Below the pieces are notes generated by a model, which ran no database searches, was not told where the DNA came from, and saw only the letters and a list, made by a program, of their open reading frames with translations. Made by a program: the position numbers and the translations under genes. Source: Paraburkholderia kururiensis (lineage in GTDB: Bacteria > Pseudomonadota > Gammaproteobacteria > Burkholderiales > Burkholderiaceae). Taken from it: DNA of 64,000 nucleotides. The stretch covers positions 5,642,001-5,706,000 of the forward strand of contig NZ_CP139965.1 of NCBI RefSeq assembly GCF_034424375.1. Direction: 5' to 3'. This document shows positions 8,468 to 16,714 of this stretch, piece by piece (position 1 is the stretch's first letter; each line of letters starts with the position of its first letter).

Positions 8468-9657
8468 TGGCGGCGCCTCGCGACCAATGGCGAACGCGCG
8501 TGCTGCACGCGGGTTCGCCCTCGTTCGACAACGGCGCGGTGCCCGTGAACGTGCCCGTGGTGCGCGCCAGCACCGTGCGCTTCGCAAGCCATGCGGATCG
8601 CGAAGCGTTGCACGAGCGGCGCGAAGCAGGCGAGCCGGTCAGCACCTATGGCCGGCACGGCATGGCGACGCACCGTGCGCTCGAAGCGGCCATCGGCGAA
8701 CTGGAAGGCGCAAGCCACGTGCTGCTCGCGCCCTCGGGGCTCGCGGCGATCTCGCTCGTCTTCGTCGCGCTGCTGTCGCCCGGCGACCACGTGCTCGTGC
8801 AGGACAGCGTCTACGGCCCGGTGCGCGAGCGCGTGGAGCCGCTGCTTACGCGTCTTGGCGTGTCGTTCGACTATTTCAGCGCGGGCGCGGGCTGGCCTGA
8901 AGCGCTCGTGCGACCGGAAACGCGGCTTGTCTACGCGGAGTCACCGTCGTCGTTCCTCTATGAGGTGATCGATCTGCCGGCGCTCGCGGCATTCGCACGT
9001 GGGCACGGCATAGCGCTCGCCGTGGACAACACGTGGGGCGCAGGGCTGCTTTACCAGCCGCTCGCACTCGGCGCCGACATCTCGGTGCAGGCCACCACGA
9101 AATACCTGGGTGGTCATTCGGACTTGATGCAGGGTGCTGTGGCGACCTCTAATCCCTCGCTTGCGCGCAGGCTGCGCGACACGCACGACGCGCTGGGTCT
9201 TGCCGTCGGCGCGGACGACGCCTATCTGGCGCTGCGCGGTATCCGCACGCTGGCCGTGCGTCTTGCGCAGCACGGCCGCCATGCCCTCGAGGTGGCGCGG
9301 TTTCTCCAGAGCGAGCGCAGTGTGGTGACGCGCGTATTTCATCCGGCGTTGCCCGACGATCCCGGTCATGCGCTGTGGCGGCGCGACTTCAACGGCGCCA
9401 ACGGGCTCGTGTCGTTCGCCTTGCGGCACGCCAGCACGGAACAGGCGGCCGCGTTCGTCGACGCCTTGCGCCTCTTCGGCATGGGCGCGTCGTGGGGCGG
9501 CTTCGAAAGCCTCGCGCTGGTCGCACCGCCGTCGCGTCTGCGCGAACAGCGCTACTGGCGCGGCAACGAGCCGGTCGTGCGGTTGCACGTTGGCCTCGAA
9601 GATCCGGCCGATCTGATCGCAGATCTCGAGCAGGCGTTTCAGCGTGTGTTGTCCTGA
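8467..9657 (+). CDS. Cystathionine beta-lyase-like PLP enzyme (Cys/Met metabolism family)
   Basis: A 396-residue trans-sulfuration-family enzyme. The PLP lysine is K212 in QATTKYLGGHSDLM and the cofactor aspartate is D187 in VDNTWGAG. The N-terminal YGRHGMATHRALE (residues 61-73) is the usual MetC/MetB cofactor-phosphate loop region. Homologues cleave C-S bonds in cystathionine, cystine or related amino acids. The start codon overlaps the stop of the cysteine-dioxygenase-like gene. With the flanking rhodanese and importer genes it probably liberates sulfur from an imported amino acid. metC-type activity is by homology only. Confidence 0.9.
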   Translation: MAAPRDQWRTRVLHAGSPSFDNGAVPVNVPVVRASTVRFASHADREALHERREAGEPVSTYGRHGMATHRALEAAIGELEGASHVLLAPSGLAAISLVFVALLSPGDHVLVQDSVYGPVRERVEPLLTRLGVSFDYFSAGAGWPEALVRPETRLVYAESPSSFLYEVIDLPALAAFARGHGIALAVDNTWGAGLLYQPLALGADISVQATTKYLGGHSDLMQGAVATSNPSLARRLRDTHDALGLAVGADDAYLALRGIRTLAVRLAQHGRHALEVARFLQSERSVVTRVFHPALPDDPGHALWRRDFNGANGLVSFALRHASTEQAAAFVDALRLFGMGASWGGFESLALVAPPSRLREQRYWRGNEPVVRLHVGLEDPADLIADLEQAFQRVLS

Positions 9658-9693
9658 GTGTTGCCTCTTTCTATCCATTGCTACTCATTCCGA

Positions 9694-11352
9694 ATGCCCG
9701 ACCTCTTTTCGCTGATTCCCGCGACGACGCTGCGCGAATGGCTCAACGACGCCGACGAGATCGCCCTTTTCGATGTGCGCGAGGCCGGCGAATTCGGCGA
9801 AGGCCATCCGTTCTTCGCCATTCCCTTGCCGTACAGCCGGCTCGAACTGGACGCCGGCCGTCTCGCGCCGCGCCGTGACGTGCGTGTCGTGCTGCTCGAC
9901 AGCGGCGAGCGCAACGAAGCCGTTGCGCGCCGCGCGGCACACCGGCTGACGGCACTGGGGTACACGCGCGTTGCCGTGTTGCAGGGCGGGGCGCGCGGGT
10001 GGTCCGCGGCGGGCTACACGCTGTTCAAGGGCGTGAACGTACCGTCGAAGACATTTGGCGAACTCGTCGAACACGCTTATGGGACGCCGCATATCGCCGC
10101 AGAGGAACTGGCGAGGCGGCAGGCGGCGCGTGCGCCGCTCGTCCTGCTGGACGGCCGCACGGTGGAAGAGCACCGGAAGATGACGATCCCGGGCGCGGTG
10201 AGTTGCCCGAACGGCGAACTACCTTATCGGCTGGGCGCACTGGCAACCGACCCGAACACGCCTGTCGTGATTCATTGCGCGGGGCGTACGCGCAGCATCA
10301 TCGGCGCGCAACTGCTGCGCAGTCTGGGCGTGCCGAATCCCGTCGTCGCGCTCGAAAACGGCACGCAGGGCTGGACCCTGGCCGGACTCGCGCTCGAATA
10401 CGGCAGTGCGCGGCGCTACCCGGATACCGTCGATCGAATCGCGCTCGCCGATGCCCGCGAGCGGGCGAAGGCGCTGGCGCAGCGCTTCGAATTGACCACG
10501 CTCGACGCAGCGGGCGCGCAGGCATGGCTCGACGCGGCAGACCGCACGACCTACCTGCTGGACGTGCGCAGTGCCGCCGAATTCCAGCATGACGGCGTGC
10601 CGGGCGCCGTGCATGCGCCGGGCGGCCAGCTGCTTCAGGCCACCGACCAGACCATCGGGGTGCGTGGCGCACGCGCGCTGCTGGTCGATCACGACGGCAT
10701 ACGGGCGCCCGTGATCGCCACGTGGCTCGACCAGATGGGAATCGAAACGGCCCTGGTCGCGGCGCACGACGCACAGCGCCTGCGCCTGCGCGATTCGAAT
10801 GAACTTGCGCCGCATGCGGCAGACGAAGCCGCGCCGATCGACGCGCGAGCGCTGCGCAAGCTACGCGACAGCGCCCAGCGGCTCCATCTGCTCGATCTGC
10901 GTTCCAGTGCGGTTCATCGCCAGGGCCACCCGGTAGGCGCGCGTTGGGCGATCCGGCCGAAGGTCGTTGAAGCGCTCGAAGGTGCGGTGCTGTCCGACTC
11001 CGTGGTGCTGTTCGCGGACTGCTTTGCCGTGGCGGCACTCGCGGCCCACGACCTGCGCGAAGCGGGTTTCACGCAGGTCTCGATCGCAAGAGACGGCGTG
11101 GAGACGTTGCGCGCCGCTGGCTACGCATTCGAGACATCGCCGCACTCGCTGCCGGACCACGAGCGTATCGACTACCTCTTTTTCGTACACGACCGGCATG
11201 AAGGCAATCTCGATGCCGCACGCGCTTATCTGGCCTGGGAAACCGGCCTGATCGCGCAGTGCGCACCGGACGAACTCCAGCACTTTCGCATTGCTGCGCA
11301 ACCTTCCCACGCCGACACGATCGACACGATCGACCGGTTGATCCACTCATGA
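9694..11352 (+). CDS. Rhodanese-related sulfurtransferase with four tandem rhodanese-like domains
   Basis: A 552-residue protein with four rhodanese folds, at about residues 5-120, 130-235, 255-370 and 385-500. Each shows an LFDVR/LLDGR/LLDVR/LLDLR strand. Only domain 2 has a cysteine at the active-site position (C195 in HCAGRTRS). Domains 1 and 3 have Asp there and domain 4 has Ala with a nearby Cys. The protein therefore probably has one catalytic persulfide site and three structural or binding domains. The ATG at 9694 was preferred to a GTG 36 bases upstream. It overlaps the following binding-protein gene by 4 bp (ATGA). A sulfane-sulfur handling role next to a C-S lyase is inferred. Confidence 0.88.
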   Translation: MPDLFSLIPATTLREWLNDADEIALFDVREAGEFGEGHPFFAIPLPYSRLELDAGRLAPRRDVRVVLLDSGERNEAVARRAAHRLTALGYTRVAVLQGGARGWSAAGYTLFKGVNVPSKTFGELVEHAYGTPHIAAEELARRQAARAPLVLLDGRTVEEHRKMTIPGAVSCPNGELPYRLGALATDPNTPVVIHCAGRTRSIIGAQLLRSLGVPNPVVALENGTQGWTLAGLALEYGSARRYPDTVDRIALADARERAKALAQRFELTTLDAAGAQAWLDAADRTTYLLDVRSAAEFQHDGVPGAVHAPGGQLLQATDQTIGVRGARALLVDHDGIRAPVIATWLDQMGIETALVAAHDAQRLRLRDSNELAPHAADEAAPIDARALRKLRDSAQRLHLLDLRSSAVHRQGHPVGARWAIRPKVVEALEGAVLSDSVVLFADCFAVAALAAHDLREAGFTQVSIARDGVETLRAAGYAFETSPHSLPDHERIDYLFFVHDRHEGNLDAARAYLAWETGLIAQCAPDELQHFRIAAQPSHADTIDTIDRLIHS

Positions 11353-12200
11353 CACTCCGCCAATCGAGGCGCACGCGCCGCGCCCATGTTCTGCTGTCCG
11401 CGCTTTTCGCCTGTTGCGCATGGATGGACGGCGCCCACGCCGACGCCACGCTCGACCACATCAAATCGCGCGGCACGCTGGTGGTCGGCGTCGTGCTGGA
11501 CGGCACGTATGGCACGCTCGATCCCGTCACGCGCAAGCCCGTGGGGTACAACGTCGAGCTGGGCGAGAGCCTTGCCCGCCATCTCGGCGTGAACTTCGAG
11601 GCAATCGAGGTGACGCCGCCCAACCGCGTGCAGTTCCTGCAGCAGGGCAAGGTGGATGCGCTGATCGCGAGCATGCAGTACACGAAGGAGCGCGACGAAA
11701 TATTGAGCTACGTGCCGACGCCTTTCGAAGAGATCGGCGGCAGCGCGATGGTGCACAAGGGTGCGGGCATTCACGACTGGAGCGATCTGCGCGACAAGCC
11801 CGTGTGCGTCTCGCAGGGCAGCAATTACACGAAGCCGCTGATTGAACAGTACGGTGCCCAGGTCAAGGCGTTCAAGGGCATGCCCGAGGCGCTGCTCGCC
11901 TTGCGCGGCGGCGCGTGCGTCGCGTCGGTCCATGTGACGCCCGGCATTCAGGCACGGCTTGCGGGTACGTCCGGCGAATGGAAAGACTACGAGTCGCCCA
12001 TGCCGACGCAACTCATTCCGTCGCCCTCGGTGATCTGGGTTCGCAAGGGCCAGACGGACACCGTCGCGGCCTTCGACAAGATCGTCAAGGACTGGCACCG
12101 CACCGGTTTCCTGATCGATGAGGGCAACAAGTGGCACATGCCGCCTTCGCAGCCATTGCTGGAATGGCACCGCCAATATGCCGCCAACAAGGAAAACTGA
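11349..12200 (+). CDS. Amino acid ABC transporter substrate-binding protein, family 3 (paralogue)
   Basis: A 283-residue periplasmic binding protein with a signal peptide ending near DGAHA (about residue 30). It shares TLDHIKSRGTLVVGVV, NRVQFLQQGKVDALIASM and VCVSQGSNYTKPLIEQYG with the protein encoded at 5728-6579, so the two are clear paralogues. It is the last gene of the ATPase-CDO-lyase-rhodanese operon and overlaps the rhodanese gene by 4 bp. It probably delivers a sulfur-containing amino acid to the permeases encoded at 4135-5725. Confidence 0.91.
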   Translation: MTLRQSRRTRRAHVLLSALFACCAWMDGAHADATLDHIKSRGTLVVGVVLDGTYGTLDPVTRKPVGYNVELGESLARHLGVNFEAIEVTPPNRVQFLQQGKVDALIASMQYTKERDEILSYVPTPFEEIGGSAMVHKGAGIHDWSDLRDKPVCVSQGSNYTKPLIEQYGAQVKAFKGMPEALLALRGGACVASVHVTPGIQARLAGTSGEWKDYESPMPTQLIPSPSVIWVRKGQTDTVAAFDKIVKDWHRTGFLIDEGNKWHMPPSQPLLEWHRQYAANKEN

Positions 12201-12201
12201 C

Positions 12202-12338
12202 ATGGCCGAGGCCTGCCGCGCAGGCGGCCGATCGCGACTACGACGCGCGCCGTACGCTCGAACTGCTGGGACCGGAGCCCGAGCGGCCCGGTATCGACCA
12301 CAACGTCTTCATCGTCGGCATCGGGCAGTCGCGGCAGA
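12202..12338 (+). pseudogene. N-terminal remnant of an FAD/NAD(P)-binding oxidoreductase
   Basis: After the binding-protein stop, a short ATG-started segment carries, in a shifted frame, the sequence RTLELLGPEPERPGIDHNV followed by FIVGIGQS. This resembles the opening of flavoprotein monooxygenases, where an arginine/proline-rich lead precedes DHDVxIVGxG, the first Rossmann dinucleotide-binding strand. Coding potential ends at about 12338, where the convergent binding-protein gene stops. The fragment is frameshifted against the ATG at 12202 and lacks everything after the first strand. It could be a chance resemblance over 40 residues. Confidence 0.4.
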
Positions 12339-13304
12339 TCAGCGGATGTCGATGATCGCCTCGCGCACGTCGATCCTGCGTGGAATGACGTGTTCGCGGT
12401 ACGCGAGGTCGGCCGCGTCCTGCTGCGCTTTGACGACCTCGTCGGTAAGCGGATAGCGCACACCCCATTCCAGTCGCGGCAGTGCCCGCGACCACACGTC
12501 GAGGCGCACGCCTGTGTTCTGCGCCAGAAACTCCGCCGTCTGCGTGGGATGAGCCAGCTCCAGCGCGGTCTGCCGGTCGAGCACGTCGAACAGCAGACGC
12601 AGCGCGCCGGGATAGCGCCGCGCGAATTCGCGCGAGCCGATGTAGAAGCCGTACTGCGGCACCGAAAGCTGGCCGATGGTGAGGATCGTGCGGGCACCGG
12701 TGGCGAGTTCGGTATCGGCGTAGCGGGGGTCCGGCACGGCCCACGCGTCGATGAATCCGCGCTCGAACGCGGCGCGCGCGTCGCTGTAGTTCAGGTAGAC
12801 GAACTGCACCGCCGAGGGCGGCAGGCCGGCGTCGGCCAGTGCCTTCAGCACGAAGAGATGGCCTTGCGATCCCTTGGCGAAAGCGATTTTTCTGCCCTTC
12901 AGGTCTTCGATCCGCTGCACGGGCGAATGCGCGGGCACGATCAGCCCGTAGCTCTTTTGCAGCCGCGGAGCAAAAGCGACATACACGACGCCCGGCGCCG
13001 CGCCCGCCTGCGCGAGGATAGGCGGCGTGGAACCGACCGCGCCCACATCCACGTCACCGGTGTTGATGGCTTCGACAAGCGGCGCGCCATACACGAACTC
13101 TTTCCATTTGACCGTCACGCCATAGGGGGCGAACGCCTTTTCCAGTTCGCCGGATGCGCGCAACGCGACGAGCGGGTCGCCCTTCTGGATGCCGATGTCG
13201 ATGACGGACGGCCAGACGGCGTCGGCGAACGCCGGCAGTTGCAAGCCGAGACAAAGGGCAAGCGCGGCGAGTACTTGCCACAAGCGGCAGCGAAGGGCAG
13301 ACAT
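12339..13304 (-). CDS. ABC transporter substrate-binding protein (sulfonate/NitT-TauT type)
   Basis: A 321-residue periplasmic binding protein with a signal peptide (ALALCLGLQLPAFA, cleaved near residue 28). It has the SsuA-like features DIGIQKGDPLVALRASGELEK, EAINTGDVDVGAVGSTPP and RKIAFAKGSQGHLFVLKAL. It lies 23 bases downstream of a minus-strand LLM monooxygenase, so the two form a binding protein-enzyme pair. No dedicated permease or ATPase is next to it; it may share the SsuBC-like proteins encoded at 1467-3024. Confidence 0.88.
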   Translation of the reverse strand: MSALRCRLWQVLAALALCLGLQLPAFADAVWPSVIDIGIQKGDPLVALRASGELEKAFAPYGVTVKWKEFVYGAPLVEAINTGDVDVGAVGSTPPILAQAGAAPGVVYVAFAPRLQKSYGLIVPAHSPVQRIEDLKGRKIAFAKGSQGHLFVLKALADAGLPPSAVQFVYLNYSDARAAFERGFIDAWAVPDPRYADTELATGARTILTIGQLSVPQYGFYIGSREFARRYPGALRLLFDVLDRQTALELAHPTQTAEFLAQNTGVRLDVWSRALPRLEWGVRYPLTDEVVKAQQDAADLAYREHVIPRRIDVREAIIDIR

Positions 13305-13327
13305 GGTGGACGAGAGGGCGGTTCGGT

Positions 13328-14656
13328 TCAGGCCGCGAAATGCGGGTTGAGCGGACGGGCGAGCCCGTAGTGACCGCGCAGCGTGTCGGCTTCGTATTCG
13401 CGCCGCAGGCGCCCACGCTTTTGCAGGATAGGCACGACATGATCGACGAAGATATCGAACTGCGCAGGCAGGACGGGCGGCATGACGTTGAAGCCATCCG
13501 CGGCGCGGCTCTCGACCCAGTCCTCTATCTCGTCGGCGATACGTTCCGGCGAGCCCGCAAGGGTGAAATGACCGCGCGCGCCGGCCAGTTGCCGCAGCAG
13601 CGTCCGCAGCGTTGGCCGCTCGCGCGCGACGAGGTCCGTGATGACGGCCGCGCGGCTCTGTGCCGCCTGGACGGTGGACGGATCGGGAAAGTCGTCGCGC
13701 GAGAGCGGCTGGTCGAGTGCCAGCGCGGAGAAGTCGTGGCCGCCGAAACGGTTCGAGAGGCGGCTCAGGCCCACGTCGATGTCCGTGAGGTCGTTGAGTT
13801 CTTCTAGCAGTGCCTGTCCCTGCGCATCAGTCGAGCCGATCGCGGCGCTCAGGCCCGGCAGGATCACGATGTCGTTTTCGCGCCGGCCGGCGACGACGGC
13901 GGCCTGCTTGAGCTCTGCGTAGAAGTCGATGGCCGACGCCTTCGTGAGGTGAGCCGTGAATACCGCTTCGGCATGACGTGCCGCGAACGCCTTGCCCGTC
14001 GGGGAGGAGCCGGCCTGAACCAGCACCGGCCACCCTTGCGGTGAACGCGGCAGATTGAGCGGGCCCGCCACGCGATAAAAGTCGCCTTGCCAGTCGATAC
14101 GGCGCACCCGCTCGGGGTCGAGGAAGCGGCCCGTCGCCGCGTTGTCGATGATCGCGTCGTCGGCCCAGCTGTCCCAGAGTGCTTTGACGACCTGCACGAA
14201 TTCTTCCGCGCGCGCGTATCGCTCGCTGTGTTCGGGTGTGCGTTCGTAGCCGAAGTTGGGACCGGCGCCGCCTACCCAGGAGGTCACGATGTTCCAGCCG
14301 ACGCGGCCGCCCGAAATATGGTCGAGCGAGGCGAACTGGCGCGCGAGATTGTAGGGCTCGGTGTACGTCGTGGATGCCGTGGCGATCAGCCCGATATGCG
14401 TGGTCTCGCGCGCGAGCGCCGCGAGCGCCGTGATGGGTTCCAGCGCGCCGCTCGCGACGTGGCGGGCGCCGGCGCCCAGTTCGAGCGCATCGGCAAAGAA
14501 GATGGAGTCGAATCGGCCGGCCTCCGCGCGCCTCGCCAGGTCGGCGAAATAGCTGATGTCGGTCAGCGCCTTGCGTGTAGCGCCCGGATGACGCCAGCCC
14601 GCTTCATGATGCCCGCGGCCGTGAATGAACAGGTTGAGATGGATGGGGCGTGACAT
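13328..14656 (-). CDS. LLM class FMN-dependent monooxygenase
   Basis: A 442-residue luciferase-like monooxygenase starting MSRPIHLNLFIHGRGHHEAG. Hallmarks are THIGLIATASTTYTEPYNLA, GGRVGWNIVTSWVGGAGPNFG, PLNLPRSPQGWPVLVQAGSS and the C-terminal EYEADTLRGHYGL. An in-frame ATG at 14683 would add nine residues; the family normally begins at the start used here, and neither site has a good ribosome binding sequence. Co-transcription with the downstream binding protein is likely. It is divergent from the DszC-like gene at 15010. Confidence 0.9.
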   Translation of the reverse strand: MSRPIHLNLFIHGRGHHEAGWRHPGATRKALTDISYFADLARRAEAGRFDSIFFADALELGAGARHVASGALEPITALAALARETTHIGLIATASTTYTEPYNLARQFASLDHISGGRVGWNIVTSWVGGAGPNFGYERTPEHSERYARAEEFVQVVKALWDSWADDAIIDNAATGRFLDPERVRRIDWQGDFYRVAGPLNLPRSPQGWPVLVQAGSSPTGKAFAARHAEAVFTAHLTKASAIDFYAELKQAAVVAGRRENDIVILPGLSAAIGSTDAQGQALLEELNDLTDIDVGLSRLSNRFGGHDFSALALDQPLSRDDFPDPSTVQAAQSRAAVITDLVARERPTLRTLLRQLAGARGHFTLAGSPERIADEIEDWVESRAADGFNVMPPVLPAQFDIFVDHVVPILQKRGRLRREYEADTLRGHYGLARPLNPHFAA

Positions 14657-15009
14657 GAGCGTGCTGTGTGTGCGTTCGGCCATGCGGCTGCCGGCGCGAT
14701 TGCGGCGAAGAAGGATGGGCTCGATGGCCGGCGTCTCATTCTATTGAGGACGCGGCGCCATCCAAACGAACGAACACTGATATCGATATGGCGCCGCGCG
14801 CAGGCAGCGCGATACGTTCCCGCGTCACCGTCGGGCGAGACCCTGTATCCCCGTCATTTCGCCGAGACGAATAACGTAAGCGCAAATGGGTGGTTATCGG
14901 CGCGCAGGCGCGCCCCTATACTCGAATGCCTGTCTGCCGTCGAACCGTCGATGCCGGGTGCGCACGCCTGTCTGAAGGTTCGGTACAAGCAAAGCTCAAG
15001 GAACCACGC
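14657..15009. promoter_or_regulatory. Divergent promoter region, monooxygenase/DszC-like
   Basis: No gene is seen in these 353 bases. A TATACT hexamer at 14917-14922 is a credible -10 element for the plus-strand gene; the -35 is weak. A 9-bp inverted repeat, CGGCGCCAT at 14753-14761 and ATGGCGCCG at 14788-14796, flanks an AT-richer core containing GATATCGATAT and may be a regulator site. Both assignments are by eye. Confidence 0.35.
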
Positions 15010-16233
15010 ATGCCCGCTCACGACTTCACGCATTCTTCCGCACGTACTCCGCTCGAAGCGGCGCTCGCCGGGTTGCCCGCGCTCGCGAAAGCGATTGGAG
15101 AGGGCGCCGCCTCGCGCGAGGCGCGGCGCGAATTGCCGTTCGACGCCTTCGCGTTGTTCAGGCAATCGGGCCTGGGGCGTTTGCGTCTTCCCGCCGAATG
15201 GGGCGGCCTTGGCGGCTCGCTCGAAGACGAATTCCACGTGATCGCGGCAATTGCCGCCGAAGAGAGCAACGTGGCCCACGCCCTGCGTATCCATTTCGAC
15301 CAGATCGAGGCGTTGCTTCTTTCGCCGCGCACTGCGTTCAACGAGGTGCAGATCCGGCGCGTGGCTGAGGGCGCGATCTTCGGGGGCGCGTCGACGGAAC
15401 TCGGCACGTCGCGTCCCGGCGAAATCACGACGCAGCTGCGCCGCGAGGGCGAGCACTTCCGGCTGAGCGGCCGCAAATACTACGCAACGGGCACGGCATT
15501 CTCGGACTTCGCGCGTCTCAACGTGCAGGACGAGAACGGCAATCCCTTGATCGCCATCGTGCCCGTCGACCGCGAAGGCTTTCGCGTGCTGGACGACTGG
15601 GACGGCATGGGCCAGAGAATGACGGCGAGCGGCAGCCTCGAATTCGAGAATCTGCTCGTGCACGCGGACGAAGTGACGCCGCGCGTGCAGACGAACCTGG
15701 CAGGCCGTCACGGCGGTGCGCTGCGGCAGTTGCATCTGGTGGCGGTGGCGGCGGGCATTGTGCGCAACGTCGTGGCCGACGCTAAAAGCTTCGTGCTGCG
15801 CCATGGCCGGCCGGTGCTGCATAGCCCGGCGCCCACCGCTCGCGAAGACGCGTTCATCCAGCAGGTGATCGGTGAGCTGACGGCGCATAGCCACACGATC
15901 GATGCGCTGGTCCGCGACAACGCGCGTGTGCTGGAGCGCTCGTCGCAGGCTATCCGCAACGGCGTGTCCGATGCCGATGCGTTGGTACTGGAGGGTGCGC
16001 TCGCAACCGCGCGCACGCAACTGGTGGTCAGCAAGCTCGCGCTCTATGCAGCCGAGCGCATGTTCGAAGCAGGCGGTGCGTCGGCCACTTCGCGCGCGCA
16101 CAACTTCGACCGCCACTGGCGCAACCTGCGCACGATCTTCAGCCACAATCCGCTGACGCACAAAGCGCGCGTGATCGGCGACTACGAGCTGAACGGCGTG
16201 ACCACGCATCTGGCCGAGGGTCGCGTCTTCTAG
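15010..16233 (+). CDS. DszC/SfnB-like flavin-dependent monooxygenase (acyl-CoA dehydrogenase fold)
   Basis: A 407-residue protein of the acyl-CoA dehydrogenase superfamily, sulfur-acquisition branch. Helical N-terminal domain (ALAKAIGEGAASREARRELP), LGRLRLPAEWGGLGGS, the middle beta domain (GGASTELGTSRPGE, FRLSGRKYYATGT) and a C-terminal helical domain ending HNPLTHKARVIGDYELNG are visible. HNP-xx-xKAR near the end is typical of SfnB/DszC-like enzymes and differs from true acyl-CoA dehydrogenases. AAGGA precedes the ATG. It probably oxygenates an organosulfur substrate with FMNH2. Substrate unknown. Confidence 0.85.
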   Translation: MPAHDFTHSSARTPLEAALAGLPALAKAIGEGAASREARRELPFDAFALFRQSGLGRLRLPAEWGGLGGSLEDEFHVIAAIAAEESNVAHALRIHFDQIEALLLSPRTAFNEVQIRRVAEGAIFGGASTELGTSRPGEITTQLRREGEHFRLSGRKYYATGTAFSDFARLNVQDENGNPLIAIVPVDREGFRVLDDWDGMGQRMTASGSLEFENLLVHADEVTPRVQTNLAGRHGGALRQLHLVAVAAGIVRNVVADAKSFVLRHGRPVLHSPAPTAREDAFIQQVIGELTAHSHTIDALVRDNARVLERSSQAIRNGVSDADALVLEGALATARTQLVVSKLALYAAERMFEAGGASATSRAHNFDRHWRNLRTIFSHNPLTHKARVIGDYELNGVTTHLAEGRVF

Positions 16234-16366
16234 CGGTGCAGGCGCGCAGTGCATCGCACGATGCCATAGCGCAGGGCGCCATATGGATGTGCCGATTTCT
16301 TTGTGGCCGCAGGTCAGCCGGCGTTCGACAATACCTCTGTCACGTTCAACCAGGGTGCACCACGCG

Positions 16367-16714
16367 ATGAGCCGCGACCTTCTCCTGTTGCTCGAACCCG
16401 GATTCACCGACCCGCGCTATCCGGGCGAACGTTTCATCTGCCCGGACGGCGCGCCCATCGAAGGGCTGCTCGCGAGCGATCCCGCACGTGCCGCGCGGCT
16501 TGACGTACGCCGCGTGCCGTTCGAGCGTCCGCGCGCGGCGGTCATCGCGGCGCTCGACGAGGCGCATCAGTCATTGCCCGTGCTCGTGCTGGGCGACGAG
16601 CCGCCCGCGCCTGCCGATGCGCAACGCCTGGGCGAGCGGCGCTTCGTGACCGACACGCAGCGAATTCTTGACCTGCTCGCCGAGCGCCACGGCTTTCCGA
16701 AGGTGCACCGATGA
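16367..16714 (+). CDS. DUF3088 domain-containing protein
   Basis: A 115-residue protein starting MSRDLLLLLEPGFTDP. It contains the pattern typical of DUF3088: FICPDGAPIEGLLA, a central LDVRRVPFERPR, LPVLVLGD and a C-terminal ILDLLAERHGFPKVHR. Such proteins resemble thioredoxin-like folds and occur beside LLM monooxygenases. Its stop overlaps the next monooxygenase start by 4 bp (ATGA), so the two are coupled. The in-frame extension upstream lacks a ribosome binding site. The function is unknown. Confidence 0.82.
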   Translation: MSRDLLLLLEPGFTDPRYPGERFICPDGAPIEGLLASDPARAARLDVRRVPFERPRAAVIAALDEAHQSLPVLVLGDEPPAPADAQRLGERRFVTDTQRILDLLAERHGFPKVHR

